From assembly GCA_025403435.1 (NCBI GenBank), contig CM046353.1, positions 24,712,259 through 24,776,258 of the forward strand: a stretch of DNA of 64,000 nt, in the 5' to 3' direction. The translations under genes and the position numbers were made by a program. Source of the DNA: Artocarpus heterophyllus (taxonomy: Eukaryota > Streptophyta > Magnoliopsida > Rosales > Moraceae). Shown one piece after another: positions 32,166 through 44,349 of the stretch (position 1 is its first letter; the number at the start of each line of letters is the position of its first letter). The notes beneath the pieces are model-generated. The model did no database searches and was not told where the DNA came from. It saw only the letters and a program-made list of their open reading frames with translations.

Positions 32166-33388
32166 TGGGGGAGGATTGATGGCACATTTTGGAATAATGA
32201 AGACTTTGACGGTGTTGGAGGAACACTTCTGTTGGCCACATATGAAATGAGATATTGAGAGGCTTTGTGGTAGATGTGTAACTTGTAGGCAGGCTAAATC
32301 AAGAGTGCAGTCCCACAGTTTGTACACTCCTTTACCAATACCTAGTGAACCCTGGACTGATATTTTGATGGATTTTGTGTTAGGTTTGCCTAGGTCTAAA
32401 CGGGGAAGAGACTCGATATTTGTGGTCGTGGATAGGTTTTCCAAGATGGCACATTTTATTCCATGCCACAAGAGAGATGATGCCTCCAATGTTGCTGATT
32501 TGTTCTTTAGGGAAATTGTGAGACTTCATGGTATGCCTAGGACAATTGTTTTTGATAGTGACACCAAGTTCTTAAGCTACTTTTGGAAGACTTTGTGGGC
32601 TAAGTTAGGGACTAAGCTATTGTTTTCGACTACTTGTCACCCTCAAACTGATGGTCAAATAGAAGTTGTGAATAGAACCTTGTCTACTTTGTTGCGGGCT
32701 GTCATTAAAAAGAACATCAAAACTTGGGAGGAGTGTTTACCACATGTTGAGTTTGCTTATAATTGATCTGCTCATTCTGCTACTCAATTTTCACCATTTG
32801 AAATTGTTTATAGTTTTAATCCTTTAACTCCTTTGGATATAATGCCATTACCTTTGTCTGAGCGTGTGAATTTAGATGGAAAAAGAAAAGCTGACCTTGC
32901 TAAGAAGATACACGAGAAGGCAAGACTCAACATCATGCAAAGGACTAAACAATATGGTGAACAAGCCAACAAAAGGGTGTCACAAGCTCATCTTTGAGCT
33001 CGGCGATTGGGTGTGGTCCAAGCTGTTGCCTATAGGGGATGGTCCTTTTCAAATTCTCAAAAGGATCAATGATAATGCGTATGAGCTAGACTTGCCAGGT
33101 GAGTATGGTGTAAGTGCCACATTTAATGTTTCTAATCTAAGTCTTTTTGATGCAGGCAACAATTTGAGGACAAATCCCTCTCAAGAGGAGGGGAATGATG
33201 ATGACATCATTAGCACAAGCAAGAGCATGTGGGATGAGAAATATTCAGATCCAATTCAAGTTCCCATTGGTCCGGTTATGAGAGCTGATGCAAAGAAGTT
33301 CAAAGAAACGCTTGTTGGGCTTATTCAAGCAACTTGGGCTCAAGCTATTGCATGGAGGCCCATTGAGGGAATTGCATGTGACATCTAG
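32166..33388 (+). pseudogene. E8 integrase and CR motif
   Basis: HHCC part with TGA at 32249 in place of Arg, then the core [20 protein letters not shown] (SDRD altered to DSD) and [12 protein letters not shown] with the catalytic Glu. A TGA follows FAYN at 32764. The region 32930-33020 is frameshifted and has lost the [12 protein letters not shown] codons. It ends with [15 protein letters not shown], a CR motif with Arg-to-Asp change, and a TAG at 33386. Confidence 0.83.
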
Positions 33389-34026
33389 ACCAACAAATGC
33401 ATAATTTAAGTTCTAGAAGGGACCGAGTAATCATGTTTGCAGAATCAACAAGTGATTAGCACCATATGGCTGCAAATAATCAAGCTACCTTCCATTTCAG
33501 TTACTTTCCCGTTTTGAGGCGACAAGTGACGAGAAGAATCAGCTATTTACCTCTTTATTGTCTAGTTTCCTTTTCTTTTAGAAACATGTCTTTGTTTTAT
33601 TTCTATTATTGTAAGGCTTTTAAGCCATTAAGGGAACTTACCTTATTTGCTTTAGATTAGACGTTTTTTTTTTTGTAATTGATTTGCCCGAAATTCCATG
33701 GGCAATTTGGAGCTGAAATTCACAAAGGGGAAACCAGTATATATTGTAACGAATTTCATTCAATGGAGATCAGTTTTTAACACGCAATTTGAGGTTTAAT
33801 TCTCTTTGGTTCTTAGACATACTATTCAAACTTATCAGAAAATTCTGTGGCATTCATAGACTCATCAATCAGTCCATCCATAGCTGATTGTGGCATCCTC
33901 ACATACCAAGGTTTGTGCTTCTTGTTAGGCATCAGGCCGCGGTTTCATTCAAAACCGATTAAGAATTTTGATCTTGGAGGCCAATTTTGGTTAGGGTCAC
34001 ATCAGTTCTTGGCGGGATTCATATCA
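33196..34026 (+). repeat. E8 3' LTR (Fam1)
   Basis: It starts TGATGATGACATCAT and ends GGATTCATATCA, both slightly decayed. One 51-bp minisatellite copy (about 33865-33910). An extra stretch at 33431-33489 is absent from all other Fam1 LTRs here. Confidence 0.87.
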
Positions 34027-34877
34027 GGACAAATCCTTCTCAAGAGGGGGGGAGTGATGAGGACATCAAGGCTGCAAGAAATTTTCACAATCCGATTCAA
34101 TTTCCAGTTGGTCCGGTGACAAGGGCTCAAGCTAAAAGATTCAAAGAAGAGCTGAAAAACTTGGTCCAGAGAGTTCTACAACAAGAAGAGAGTGTGTTTA
34201 CTACTAAGGGTGAACAAAAGCTGGTTTTACTTATCAAAGTAGAGCCGAAAATGAGGCAATCAGCTGTACACATGCAGTGAGTCCGTGCATGGCCAACTTG
34301 CATGTTCATTTGTACACGTACACATGTAGTAGTGGTGTGTCTAGCAAAGAATCAAGTTGAGATTCAAGATTCAAGATTTGAATTCTTTGTAATCTTATTT
34401 TAGTTTAAGTTTTAGCTTAAGAATTTGAAATTTAAAATCTTTGATTAGACTTTATTATGGGCGTGAATAGGAGGAAGGAATCTTGAGTTAAATACTTCCA
34501 TTCTAGAGCTTTATTTAGGCGTTTCTTTCTTTAAGGGTAGATTAGGAATTTTACATTTAAAAATAAACCTTATGTGAATTTTGGCCATATAAGGCCATCT
34601 TTCAGATAATGCAATTCAGTTTTGATGTTCATTCATATTGAAAGTTATTCTTCTTGAGTTCTTGAAGAAACTTTTCCGAACTTATCAAGGATTCCTTGTG
34701 GCGTTCAATTGACTTATCAAATGGACTTTCTATACCTGTTTGTGGCGTCTACATCATACCAAGGTTCTTGCTTTACTAAGCAACGGGTCGTGGTTCCACT
34801 CAACTTGAGAGGTCTTGGGGTACGAAATTCCAGGTTTGGTATCAGGTTTTGTGACATGGTTGGCGTGGTTTGTATCA
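34027..34877 (+). mobile_element. Fam3 CRM element remnant: polypurine tract and LTR
   Basis: GGACAAATCCTTCTCAAGAGGGGGGAG (34027-34054) is the end of the internal region with its polypurine tract. The LTR 34055-34877 (823 bp) starts TGATGAGGACATCAAGG and ends GGTTTGTATCA. Its first 225 bases encode a CR motif of the same form (FPVGPVTRAQAKRFKEEL, stop at 34278). The rest of the LTR is unlike Fam1 or Fam2, so it is a separate subfamily. TATA-like CATATAAGG at 34586. The upstream body of the element was lost where E8 joins. Confidence 0.82.
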
Positions 34878-36290
34878 GATTCTTGAAAAAAACTCAAAAG
34901 CAGTGTATTTGAATCCGAAATTTTTTATACAATATTCTACCCATCTATGCAAATCTCCAGATTTAATTTTATCCTAATTGGACAACATTATTTATTCTTC
35001 TTTTGTTTTATATCTCACAAAACATTGTATATATTATTGGCAGATTTCCTAGTTTTTAACTAAAAATTTGAAAATTCATAGAGAATTGAATACAACTCCG
35101 ATTTGGACTGATAATAGCTTGTTGGAAAGTTTAAGATGTCAACTTTTCAAAAATGAAAGAAAATCCTTAAAAATAATTTTCATTGAATCCTAGAATTGTA
35201 AGAAATGGACACTGCTTAAGAACATAAAATCTTGAAGCTCAAACATGTTCATCACATAAATTCAACAACATCTAGCCAAATGATCAATACATTTATCTCA
35301 TGAAATATTCAAATATATATGTAAAAAAACATTTCAAAGAATATTTTGGGGTTAAGAGAACCCACCTTTTTGAAGACAAAATTTTGAAGATGCTAACTTT
35401 TGAAATCCTAGTAGTAGAATTGATCTTTGTATGGATTTTGTCTAAGAAGCTCTTGTAGTTTTCTCTTGGTTTCTCTTTGGTTTCTCTCAAGGGAAGTTAG
35501 GTACAGTTTTTCTAAAGTTTTCTACAGATTTTGGTGGTAATGGGCATGGAAGAAAAGAGAGGGTAGGTGGGAGAAAAAGTATGGGTAGTGGTGAGTTGTT
35601 TTGATGTATTTTTCAGAGAATAATTAGTATAAGTTGATCATTATGCACATTGTTGGGAGATACCAGCTGGAAATAAGGATGAGAACCATGTGGGGGCGTG
35701 GATTTGTGTCTAAAGCAATTATTAGGGGCTATTTTGCAAAAAAATTTAAAATTTAGGGTAAGAGTGAAATTTTCCAAAAGTTGAGGGATCAAAGTGAAAA
35801 TTTTTAAAACTTCTCAAAAATTTCTAAAATTACTTTGCCTTTATGAAATTGGGAATGCTTATGATGACAAAAAAAATTTATGGTCACTATTATATATATA
35901 TATATAGAGAAAGATTGTGAAGATTTTAAAATAATTTCTAGAAATTCAAAACAATAATTTCTAGAAATTTCAAAAGATAAAAAAATGATTTAAAAAAATC
36001 ATAAAAATTAAAGTATCACATTTAAGTAAATAAAAATCTATATAGATCATCAAAACAAACAATTTACAAACAAAACATAATAGTCATACATTACGTACTT
36101 TACGTCATTAGAATTTCCCTAGTCCATCTACTGCAAAATAAATCATTAGTTCATAATAAATTTCATAATCATAAATATCATACTAGAATTATCACATAAA
36201 ATATGCTTCCAAGTCATACTTGCATTCATATTGTAGCATGAAATCATTAAACGTTACATATCATCAGTTAAGAAAACGGTGGGTGTTACA
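34878..36290 (-). mobile_element. Probable minus-strand LTR with TGTAACACCC terminus
   Basis: On the minus strand this stretch starts TGTAACACCCACCG at 36290, the terminus usual in Tekay/Del-type gypsy LTRs, and is AT-rich without coding frames. The left limit is unclear. It may run to 34877 as a truncated LTR, or be a 971-bp solo LTR at 35320-36290 with TGTAA...TTACA ends and ATATA on both sides (35315-35319 and 36291-36295). AT-rich flanks make the latter weak. The tandem repeat begins immediately at 36291. Confidence 0.5.
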
Positions 36291-38285
36291 ATATAAATAA
36301 TAATAATTGAAAAAATTGTTACGACTTACCTCTCCATATTCTGAATGCCCAATTTCACTTCTTGTTTGAAATACATACTAATTTAACTAAAGAAACAATA
36401 GTGAATTGAAAAACTTGTTAAAAAGTATGGCTCGTTTTTTAACCTGCCACTCTTTTATTTCTTTTGTGTTTTAGCAATAGAAACAATAGTGCAAGGAGAA
36501 AAAATGTTAAGACACGTTCACTTTTCAAAGGACACCTTCATTTTTCTTCTTACGTGGAAAACATACAACTATTGCCACAAAAAAAAAAATAGTAAATTGA
36601 AAAAATTAGTTAAAAGTTGTCTCTCGGTTTTTAAGCAAGCCTAGTTTTACTTTAGGGGTAAAAATACACTAATTTAGTAGTAAAAACAATAGGAATCGAG
36701 ATGATGTTAAAATTTATCTCATTTTAAGCGCACCCCCATCTCCCTTCTTCTATACAAAACACACTAATTTCATAATTGAAATATTAGTAGATTGAAAAAA
36801 CTTCATAAAACTTATCTCTTTTTTAAGCACGCCCTCATTTCACTTCTTGTATGAAAAACAGACTAATTTGATCATTTAAAAACTAAAAAATTTAAAAAAG
36901 TCATTAAAACTTATCTCTCCTTTTTTGGAATGCTCTACTTTTACTTTTTGTTTTAAAAACACATTAATTTTGCTAAAGAAACAATAGTGAATTGAAAAAC
37001 TTGTTAAAACATATGGCTCCTTTTTTAAGCTTGACGCCATGTCACTTCTTGTATGAAAAACACACTAATTTAACAATAGAAAGAATCATTCAAGGAAAGA
37101 AAATATTAAGACATCACTTTGCAAGGCACACCCTTGTTTTTCTTCTTGTGTGAAAAACACACAACCTTAGTTACAAAAACAATAGTGAATAATAAGAAGC
37201 TAAAACTTGCCACTTGGTTTTTAAGTTCGTGTGTAACAAACTCACTAATTAGCATTAGAAGCAATAGCGAATCTAAAAGACATGTTAAAACATATCTCTT
37301 TGCAAGCACACTCCTGTCTCACTTGCATGAAAAACACACTAATTTTGCAATTGAAACATTAACGGAATGAAAAAACTTGATTAAACTTATCTTCTTTTAA
37401 AGCACGTTTCCATATCACTTATGTGAAAAACATACTAATTTCACCATATAAAGAATGGTGAATTGAAAAACAAATTAAAACATATGGACCCATTTTTTAA
37501 GCCCGCCGCTGTTCACTTCTTGTGTGAAAAACACACTAATTTCGCAATTAAAAAATTAGTCAATTGAAAAAACTTTATGAAACTTAACTCCTTCTTAAGC
37601 ATGCCCTCAAATCAGTTCTTATGCAAAAACACACTAATTTGACTATATAAAAAAATAATAAATTTAAAAAAGATGTTAAAATTTACCTCTCCATTTTCAG
37701 AATGCCCTAATTTTACTTCTTGTTTGAAATACATACTAAATTAGTTGAAAAAATTGTTAAAACTTATGACTCATTCTTTAAGTCTGCCACCGTTTCACTT
37801 ATGTGAAAAATACACTAATTTGGCCATGTAAACAATAATAAAATGAAAAAATTGTTAAAACTTATCTCTCTATTTTTAGAATGCCCTAGTTTTACTTCTT
37901 GTTTGAACAACACACTAATTTAGCCAACGAAACAATAGTGAATTGAGAAACTTGTTAAAACATATGACCCCTTTTTTAAGCCAGCCACTATTTCACTTCT
38001 TATATAAAAAGCACACAAATTTAGCAATAGAAAGAATAGTGCAAGGAAAGAAAATATTAAGACATCAACTTTTAAAGCACACCCTCATTTTTCTTCTTGC
38101 GTGAAAAACACACAACCGTAGCCACAAAAATAATAGTGAATTGAAATAACTAGTTAAAACTTGCCTCTTAGTTTTTAAGCAAGCCCAGTTTCACTTCTTA
38201 GTGAGAAACACACTAATTTAGCAATAAAAATTTACCTCCCATTTTTAGAGTGCGCCAATTTTACTTCTTGTTTAAAATACATACT
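36291..38285 (-). repeat. Tandem repeat array 2a, inverted relative to array 1
   Basis: About 20 monomers of the same family, now reading as the reverse complement (AACACACTAATTT, TTCACTTCTTGTGTGAAAAACAC). The order in plus coordinates is F, E, D, C, B, A2, then F, E, D, C, B, A2, E-prime, A1, then F and further units, the exact reverse of array 1. It is cut at about 38285 by the Fam5 element. Short ORFs here are incidental. Confidence 0.88.
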
Positions 38286-38657
38286 AGTTCCTTTGATACC
38301 AAAGCAAGCTTATGAAGATCAAGTGAGATTACAAGAAGAGGGTGATCAAAAGAAAGAGAGTAAAAAAAAGAAAATAAATGAAAATCAGAAAGAAAAAGAG
38401 AAAACAATCAAGAAAATAGAAAAAGAAAAAGAAAGAGGGAAAAAAAAGAGAGTAGATTCAGCCACAGAGAGAAAAGCAGGGAGAAAACAAATTTCTATGC
38501 AAAAGCAAGTGATATTAAAAGAGCAATGTTTTTAAACCAACCAATGATTGTACTTTTGTATAAAGAGGCATTTTTAAACACTAAGCAACTTGACACATCT
38601 TTGCCTAGTTTTGTTATTTCTCTTTTGCAGCAGTATGACGATGTCTTTCTCGAAGAG
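38286..38657 (+). pseudogene. Fam5 protease end and charged linker
   Basis: About 80 codons rich in K and E (EEGDQKKESKKKK and onwards) follow the PKQAYEDQV block, as in the linkers of Fam1 and Fam2. A frameshift near 38490 splits it from TLNTKQLDTSLPSFVISLLQQYDDVF. It ends with the AAGAG duplication of the solo LTR. Confidence 0.78.
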
Positions 38658-39458
38658 TGATGAGGACATCGTTAGCACAAGCAAGAGCACGTGGGAGACA
38701 TATTCAGATCCAATTCAAGTTCCCATTGGTCCGGTTACGAGAGCTCGTGCGAAGAAGTTTAAAGAAACGCTTATTGGGCTGATTCAAGCAACTTGGGCTC
38801 AAGCTATTGCATGGAGGCCCATTGAGGGAATTGCATGCGACAACCAGACCAATAAATGCGTGATTCAAGCTATAGAAGGGATTGAGTAATTTCCATTTCA
38901 GTTACTTTCCCATTTTGAGGAGACACATGGCGAGAAGAATCAGCTTTTGACCTTTTTAATGTCTAGTTTCCTTTATTTTCGTTTGTTTATTTCTATTATT
39001 GTAAAGTTTTTAAGCCATTAAGGACACTTACCTTATTTGCTTTAGATTAGGTGATTTGGTAATTGATTTGCCGAAATTCCATGGGGAATTAGGAGCTGAA
39101 AAGTCGCATAGGAACCCCTATATATTGTAACGAATTTCATTCAATGGGGGACAGGTAATAACACATAATTTTGAGGTTTAATTCTCTTTAGTTCCTAAAC
39201 GAACTATTCGAACTTATCAGAAATTTCCGTGGCGTTCATAGACTTATCAATCAGTCCATCCATAGCTGATTGTGGCGTCCTCACTTACCAAGACTTATCA
39301 ATCGGTCTCTCCATAGCTGATTGTGGCGTCCTCACATACCAAGGTTCGAGCTTCTCGTTGGGCATCGGGTCGCGGTTCCATTCAAAACCGGTTAGAAATT
39401 TGATCTTGGAAACCAACTTCGGTTAGGGTCGCGTCAGATCTTGGCGTGGTTCGTATCA
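38658..39458 (+). mobile_element. Solo Fam1 LTR in Fam5, TSD AAGAG
   Basis: An 801-bp LTR, TGATGAGGACATCG...GGTTCGTATCA, with AAGAG on both sides (38653-38657 and 39459-39463). Two copies of the 51-bp minisatellite. The CR-motif frame is open to the TAA at 38887. Confidence 0.93.
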
Positions 39459-40132
39459 AAGAGGTTCCACATGGTTTACCATCTATTCGAGGGATTGAAC
39501 ATCAAATAGATTTCATACCTAGTGTACCAATCCAAACCAACTGGTTTATTGTAGTAATCCCGAGGAGACAAAGGAGCTACAAAAGCAGGTCAAAGAATTG
39601 ATAGAAAAAGCATATGTGAGAGAAAGCATGAGTCCATGTGCCATTCTGCTAATTTTGGTTCCTAAGAAGGATGGGACGTGGGAGGATGTGCATTGACTAC
39701 CGAGCAATCAACAATATAACGTTTTGGTTGCACATAAGAAAAGAGAGGTTTCCAACACAAAGGCATTCTAAGTTACTTCCGAGAGGAGATGGACCTTTTC
39801 AATTCTTGGAGCACATCAATCACAATGCATATAAATTAGATCTACCGGGTGAGAATAATGTTAGTGCTACTTTTAATATTTCTGATTTAGCTCTTTTTGA
39901 TGTGGGTGATGATTTGAGGACAAATCCTTTTCAAGAGGAGGGGAATGATGAGCACATGCCTAATACATGGAGTAAGGATTCAATTCAAGTTCCAATTGGG
40001 CTGGTTACAAGGGCTAGAGATAAAAGGTTGAAAGAAAATCTTAATGGGCTGATTCAGCAAATTTGGACTGAGGTGAATTCATGTAAGCCCAAAGAAGAAG
40101 CAACATGCCATCCACAAGCTTGGATTACCTAG
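39459..40132 (+). pseudogene. Fam5 RT start fused to integrase end and CR motif
   Basis: [16 protein letters not shown], then frame-broken RT codons to MCIDYRAINNIT (about 39718), then an in-frame jump to [27 protein letters not shown] (integrase GPF module). [23 protein letters not shown] follows, and the LTR-encoded CR motif (PIGLVTRARDKRLKENL) ends at a TAG (about 40130). The deletion fuses RT palm codons to the integrase C-terminus and keeps a 153-codon open frame. Confidence 0.8.
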
Positions 40133-40914
40133 ATTCAAGCATTGGAGTAATTTAGAAGTTTCCTATTCAAGATCACGCCTCATTATTCAAGCATGCCAAT
40201 TCAGCCAATTCAAGAATAAAGAAGTTTCCCTTTTCAACAATTGAAGAATAAAGAAATTTCCTTTTCAACTAGTTTCCTTTTCAGCTTGTTTTTCTTTTAA
40301 GTAGTTTCCTCATTCCAATTTGAGAAGTTTCCTTTTCCTATTTGGTTAGTTTCTTATTTGGTTACTTTCCCATTTGATTAATTTCCCTTTTATTTCCTGA
40401 ATATGGAATAGTTTCCTATTTTGTTTCTTGATTATGGAAAAGGTGCCAATTAGCTTCTCAATTTTGAAATAGGCGTGCAAGTAGGTTAGGAAATTAGATA
40501 GTTTCCTTTTCTTTTAATTTCTAGATTTCTTGTTTTCTTTTTTTGTTTTTTTTTTGTTTGGGCACTTTGTCTTTAGGGGGCTGATTACAAGTTGCCAAAT
40601 TTGTTGATTATCATGTATTATAAATAGCCAGTTGGCTGAATGAAATAATACAACTCAAATTTTTATTCAAACTTTGTGAGATCAAAATTCTCTTTGTTTT
40701 TTTTGAGAACTTTTCGAACTTGTTAGAATTTCTGTGGCGTTCACCTTTGATTTATCAATCAAACGTTCATATTTGATTGTGACATCTTCATTATACTAAG
40801 GTTCTTGCTTTATTATAAGCAATGGTTACGGTTTTATACAAACTTGTTTCTAAACAATCTTGGAGACTTAGTTGATTTAAGGGTCTCGTCACTTTATTGG
40901 CGGGGTTCCTATCG
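39946..40914 (+). repeat. Fam5 3' LTR
   Basis: It starts TGATGAGCACATGCC after the polypurine tract AAGAGGAGGGGAA and ends GGGGTTCCTATCG, with the last A apparently mutated. TATA box TATAAATA at 40619-40626. It is rich in TTTCCT repeats at 40240-40450. Apart from the CR-motif part it does not resemble the other LTRs. Confidence 0.8.
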
Positions 40915-43900
40915 ATTGTAGATGGAAAAAACTTGATAAAGCCTATCTCCTTTTTAAGCATGCCTACATATCACATCTTGTGTGAAAAACACACTAATTT
41001 CACCATATAAACAATAATGAATTGAAAAAAAGTTTCACACTTGTCTCTCCATTTTCAAAACAGTTCCACTTCTTGTTTGAAAAACACACTAATTTAGCCA
41101 AAGAAACAATTGTGAACTAAAAAATTTCTTAAAACGTATGGCTCATTTTTAAAGCCTGCTGCCATTTTATTTCTTGCGTGAAAGACACGCTAATTTATCA
41201 GTAGATACAATAGTGCGTGGAAAAAAAATGTTAACACTTATCACATTTCAAAGCACACTTTCGTTTTTCTTCTTGTGTGAAAAACACACAAGTGCAGCCA
41301 CAAAAACAATAGTGAATTGAAAAAGCTAGTTAAAACTTGTCTCTTAATTTTTAAGCAATCCTAGTTTCACTTCGTGTCTGAAAAACATACTAACTTAGCA
41401 ATAGAAACAAGAGTGCTAGGAAAATAAATGTTGAGACAACACTTTTCAAAGTACACCCATGTTTTTTTTTTCTTGAGTGAAAAACACACAATGGTAGTCA
41501 GAAAAACAATAGTGAATTGAAAAAACTAGTAAAAATTTGTCCCTCAGTTTTTTAGGCAATCCCAATTTCACTTTACGTGTGAAAGGCATGCTAATTTAGA
41601 AATATTAACAATTGTGAATCGAAAAGACACATTAAAACTTATCCCTTTTCGAACACTCCCCCGTTTCACTTCTTGTGTGAAAAAAACACTAATTTCACAA
41701 TTGATACATTTACAGATTGAAAAAGCTTCAAAAAACTTATCTCCCTTTTAAACGCACCCCCATATCATTTTTTGTGTGAAAACCACCCTTATTGGCCATA
41801 TAAACAATAATGGATTGAAAAAATGGTTAAAACTTATCTCTCCAATTCAAAATACCTTGGTTTCACTTCTTGATTGAAAAGCACATAAATTTAGCCAAAG
41901 AAACAATAGTGAATTAAAAATTCATTAAAACATATCGCTCGTTTTTTAAGCCCATCACAGTTTTCAGTTGTGTGAAAGTCACACTAATTTAGAATAGAAA
42001 CAATAGTGCATGGAGAAAAATACTTAGACTTATCACTTTTCAAAGCGCACCTTCATCTTTCTTCTTGTGTGAAAAATGCACAACTGTAGCCACAAAATTA
42101 ATAATGAAATAACAAAACTAGTTAAAACCTGCATCTCAATTTTTATGCAAGCCCAGTTTCACTTAGTAGTGAGAAACACCCTAATTTAGCAATAAAAACA
42201 TTAGAGAATAGAAAAGACTTATTGAAACTTAAAAGCTTTTAAGCATACCCCTATTTCACTTCTTGTATGAAGAGCACAATAATTTCACAATTGAAACAAT
42301 TGCAGATGGAAAACAACTTGATAAAGCTTAACTCTTTTTTAAGCACTCCTCCATATCACTTCTTGTGTGAAAAACACACTAATTTCACCATATAAACAAT
42401 AATGAATTGAAAAAACGTTTCAGACTTATCTCTCCATTTTCAAAATACCTCAGTTCCATTTCTTGTTTGAAAAACACACTAATTTAGCCAAAGAAAAAAT
42501 AGCGAATTAAAAAATTTGTTAAAATGCATGTCTTGTTTTTTAAGCCCACCACCCTTTCACTTCTTGTGTGAAAAAAACACTAATTTTGGAATAAAAACAA
42601 TAGTATGAGAAAAAAATTGTTAACGCTTATCACTTTTCAAAGCACACTCTCATTTTCTTCTTCTGCCAAAAGCACACAACTATAGCCACCAAAACAATAG
42701 TGAATTAAAAAAATAACTAAAACTTATCTCTAGATTCTTAAGCAATCCCAGTTTCACTTCATGGGTGAAAAATCCACTAATTAAGCAATATAAACAACTG
42801 TGAATCGAAAAGACATGTCAAAACTTATCCTTTTTCAAACTCACCCTTGTTTCACTTCTTGTATGAAAAAACACTAATTTCACAATTGAAACATTTGCAG
42901 ATAGGGAAAACTTGATTAAACTTATCACCATTTTAAACGCGCCCCCATATCACTTCTTGTATGAAAAACACACTAATTTGACCATACAAACAACAATGAA
43001 TTGAAGAAATGGTTAAAACTTATCTCTCCATTTAAAGAATACCTTGGTTTCACTTCTCGTTTGAAAAGCACACTAATTTAGCAAAAGAAACAAAAGTGAA
43101 TTAAAAATTTTGCTTAAACATATGGGTTGCTTTTTAAGGCCATCATGGTTTTTACTTGTGTGAAAAAAACACGAATTTAGTGATAGAAACAATAGTGCAA
43201 GGAAAAAAATGCCTAGACTTATTGTCTTTCAAAGCATACCCTCGTTTTTCTTCTTGTGTGAAAAATACACAGCCGTTGCTACAAAATCAATAGTGAATTA
43301 AAAAAAACTAGTTCAAACTTGCATCTTAGTGTTTAAGCAAGCACAATTTCACTTCGTAGTGAGAAACACACTAATTTAGCAGTAGAAACATAAGAGAATA
43401 GAAAAGACTTATTAAAACTTAAAAGTTTTTAAGCATACACTGGTCTCACTCCTTGCCTGAAAAACACACTAATTTCACCATATAAACAACAATGAATTGA
43501 AAAAATGTTTAAAACTTATCTCTCCATTTTTAGAATACCTTAGTTCCACTTCTTATTTGAAAAATACACTAATTTAGCCAAAAAAACAATGGTGAACTAA
43601 AAAATTTGTTAAAACGTATGATTCCTTTTTAAAGCCCACCACCATCTCACTTCTCATGTGAAAGACATATTAATTTATCAATAGAAACAATAGTGCATGG
43701 AAAAAAATGTTCACACTTATCACATTTCAAAGCACACCCTCGTTTTTCTTCTTGTGTGAAAAGCACACAAGTATAGCCACAAAAACAATAGTGAATTGAA
43801 AAAACTAGTTAAAACTTGTCTCTTAATTTTTAAACAATCCCAGTTTCACTTCGTGTGTGAAAAACATTCTAATTTAGCAATAGAAACAATAGTGCTAGGA

Positions 43901-44349
43901 AAATAAATGTTGAGACAACACTTTTCAAAGCACATCCTCGTTTTTTTTTTTTCTTGAGTGAAAAACACACAATGGTAGTCACAAAAACAATAGTGAATTG
44001 AAAAAACTAGTAAAAATTTGTCTCAGTTTTTTAGGCAATCCCAATTTCAATTCATGCGTGAAAGACATACTAATTTAGCAATATAAACAATTGTGAATCG
44101 AAAGAAATGTTAAAACTAATCCCTTTTTGAACGCACCCCCGTTTCACTTCTTGTGTGAAAAAAACACTAATTTCACAATTGAAACATTTACAGATTGAAA
44201 AAGCTTGAAAAAACTTATCTCGTTTTTAAACCTGCCCCCATATCACTTCTTGTGTGAAAAACACACTTTTTGGCCTTATAAAAAATGATGAATTGAAAAA
44301 ATGGTTAAAACTTATATCTCTATTTTCAGAATACCTCAGTTTCTCTTCT
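40915..44349 (-). repeat. Tandem repeat array 2b, inverted, mostly 6-mer units
   Basis: About 35 monomers. The order in plus coordinates is mostly A, F, E, D, C, B, with F recurring near 41794, 42388, 42980, 43477 and 44270. Spacings of about 595 bp mark a 6-mer, while longer steps (near 41030-41794 and 43477-44270, about 770-790 bp) carry a duplicated D-C pair. The E-prime type of the 8-mer in array 1 is not obvious here. It ends at a Fam4 LTR at 44350. No genes. Confidence 0.88.

Larger units (their letters stand above)
32160..34026 (+). mobile_element. E8: 5'-truncated Fam1 element (integrase plus 3' LTR)
   Basis: It starts in the integrase zinc domain (HGGGLMAHFGIMKT) and continues to a 3' LTR at 33196-34026 (831 bp). 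The LTR is followed by GGACA of a Fam3 element, at the position where that element reads TTTGAGGACAAATCC. The 5' half is gone, so only one flank can be seen. A roughly 59-bp insertion (33431-33489) lies in the LTR just after the CR-motif stop. Confidence 0.83.
38286..40914 (+). mobile_element. Fam5 CRM element, internally deleted, with solo Fam1 LTR inside
   Basis: The element begins in the protease end (LVPLIPKQAYEDQVRLQEE) without gag. After the linker it is interrupted by a solo Fam1 LTR, then continues with a short RT start, then jumps at about 39718 from MCIDYRAINNIT straight to integrase FWLHIRKERFP. It has its own LTR (39946-40914). So about 2 kb of pol has been deleted. It lies within the inverted tandem array (monomer ends at 38285, resumes at 40915), without a recognisable TSD. 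Confidence 0.82.

Noticed and set aside
35320..36290. A clean 971-bp solo LTR with ATATA duplication
   Set aside because: The ends fit (TGTAA/TTACA), but the flanks are AT-rich and the left flank is not satellite as it should be if the insertion were into the array. Kept only as an alternative.
34878..36290. A possible host gene between the Fam3 LTR and the satellite
   Set aside because: Only one 65-codon frame, no domain, high AT content and an LTR-like terminus at the right end.
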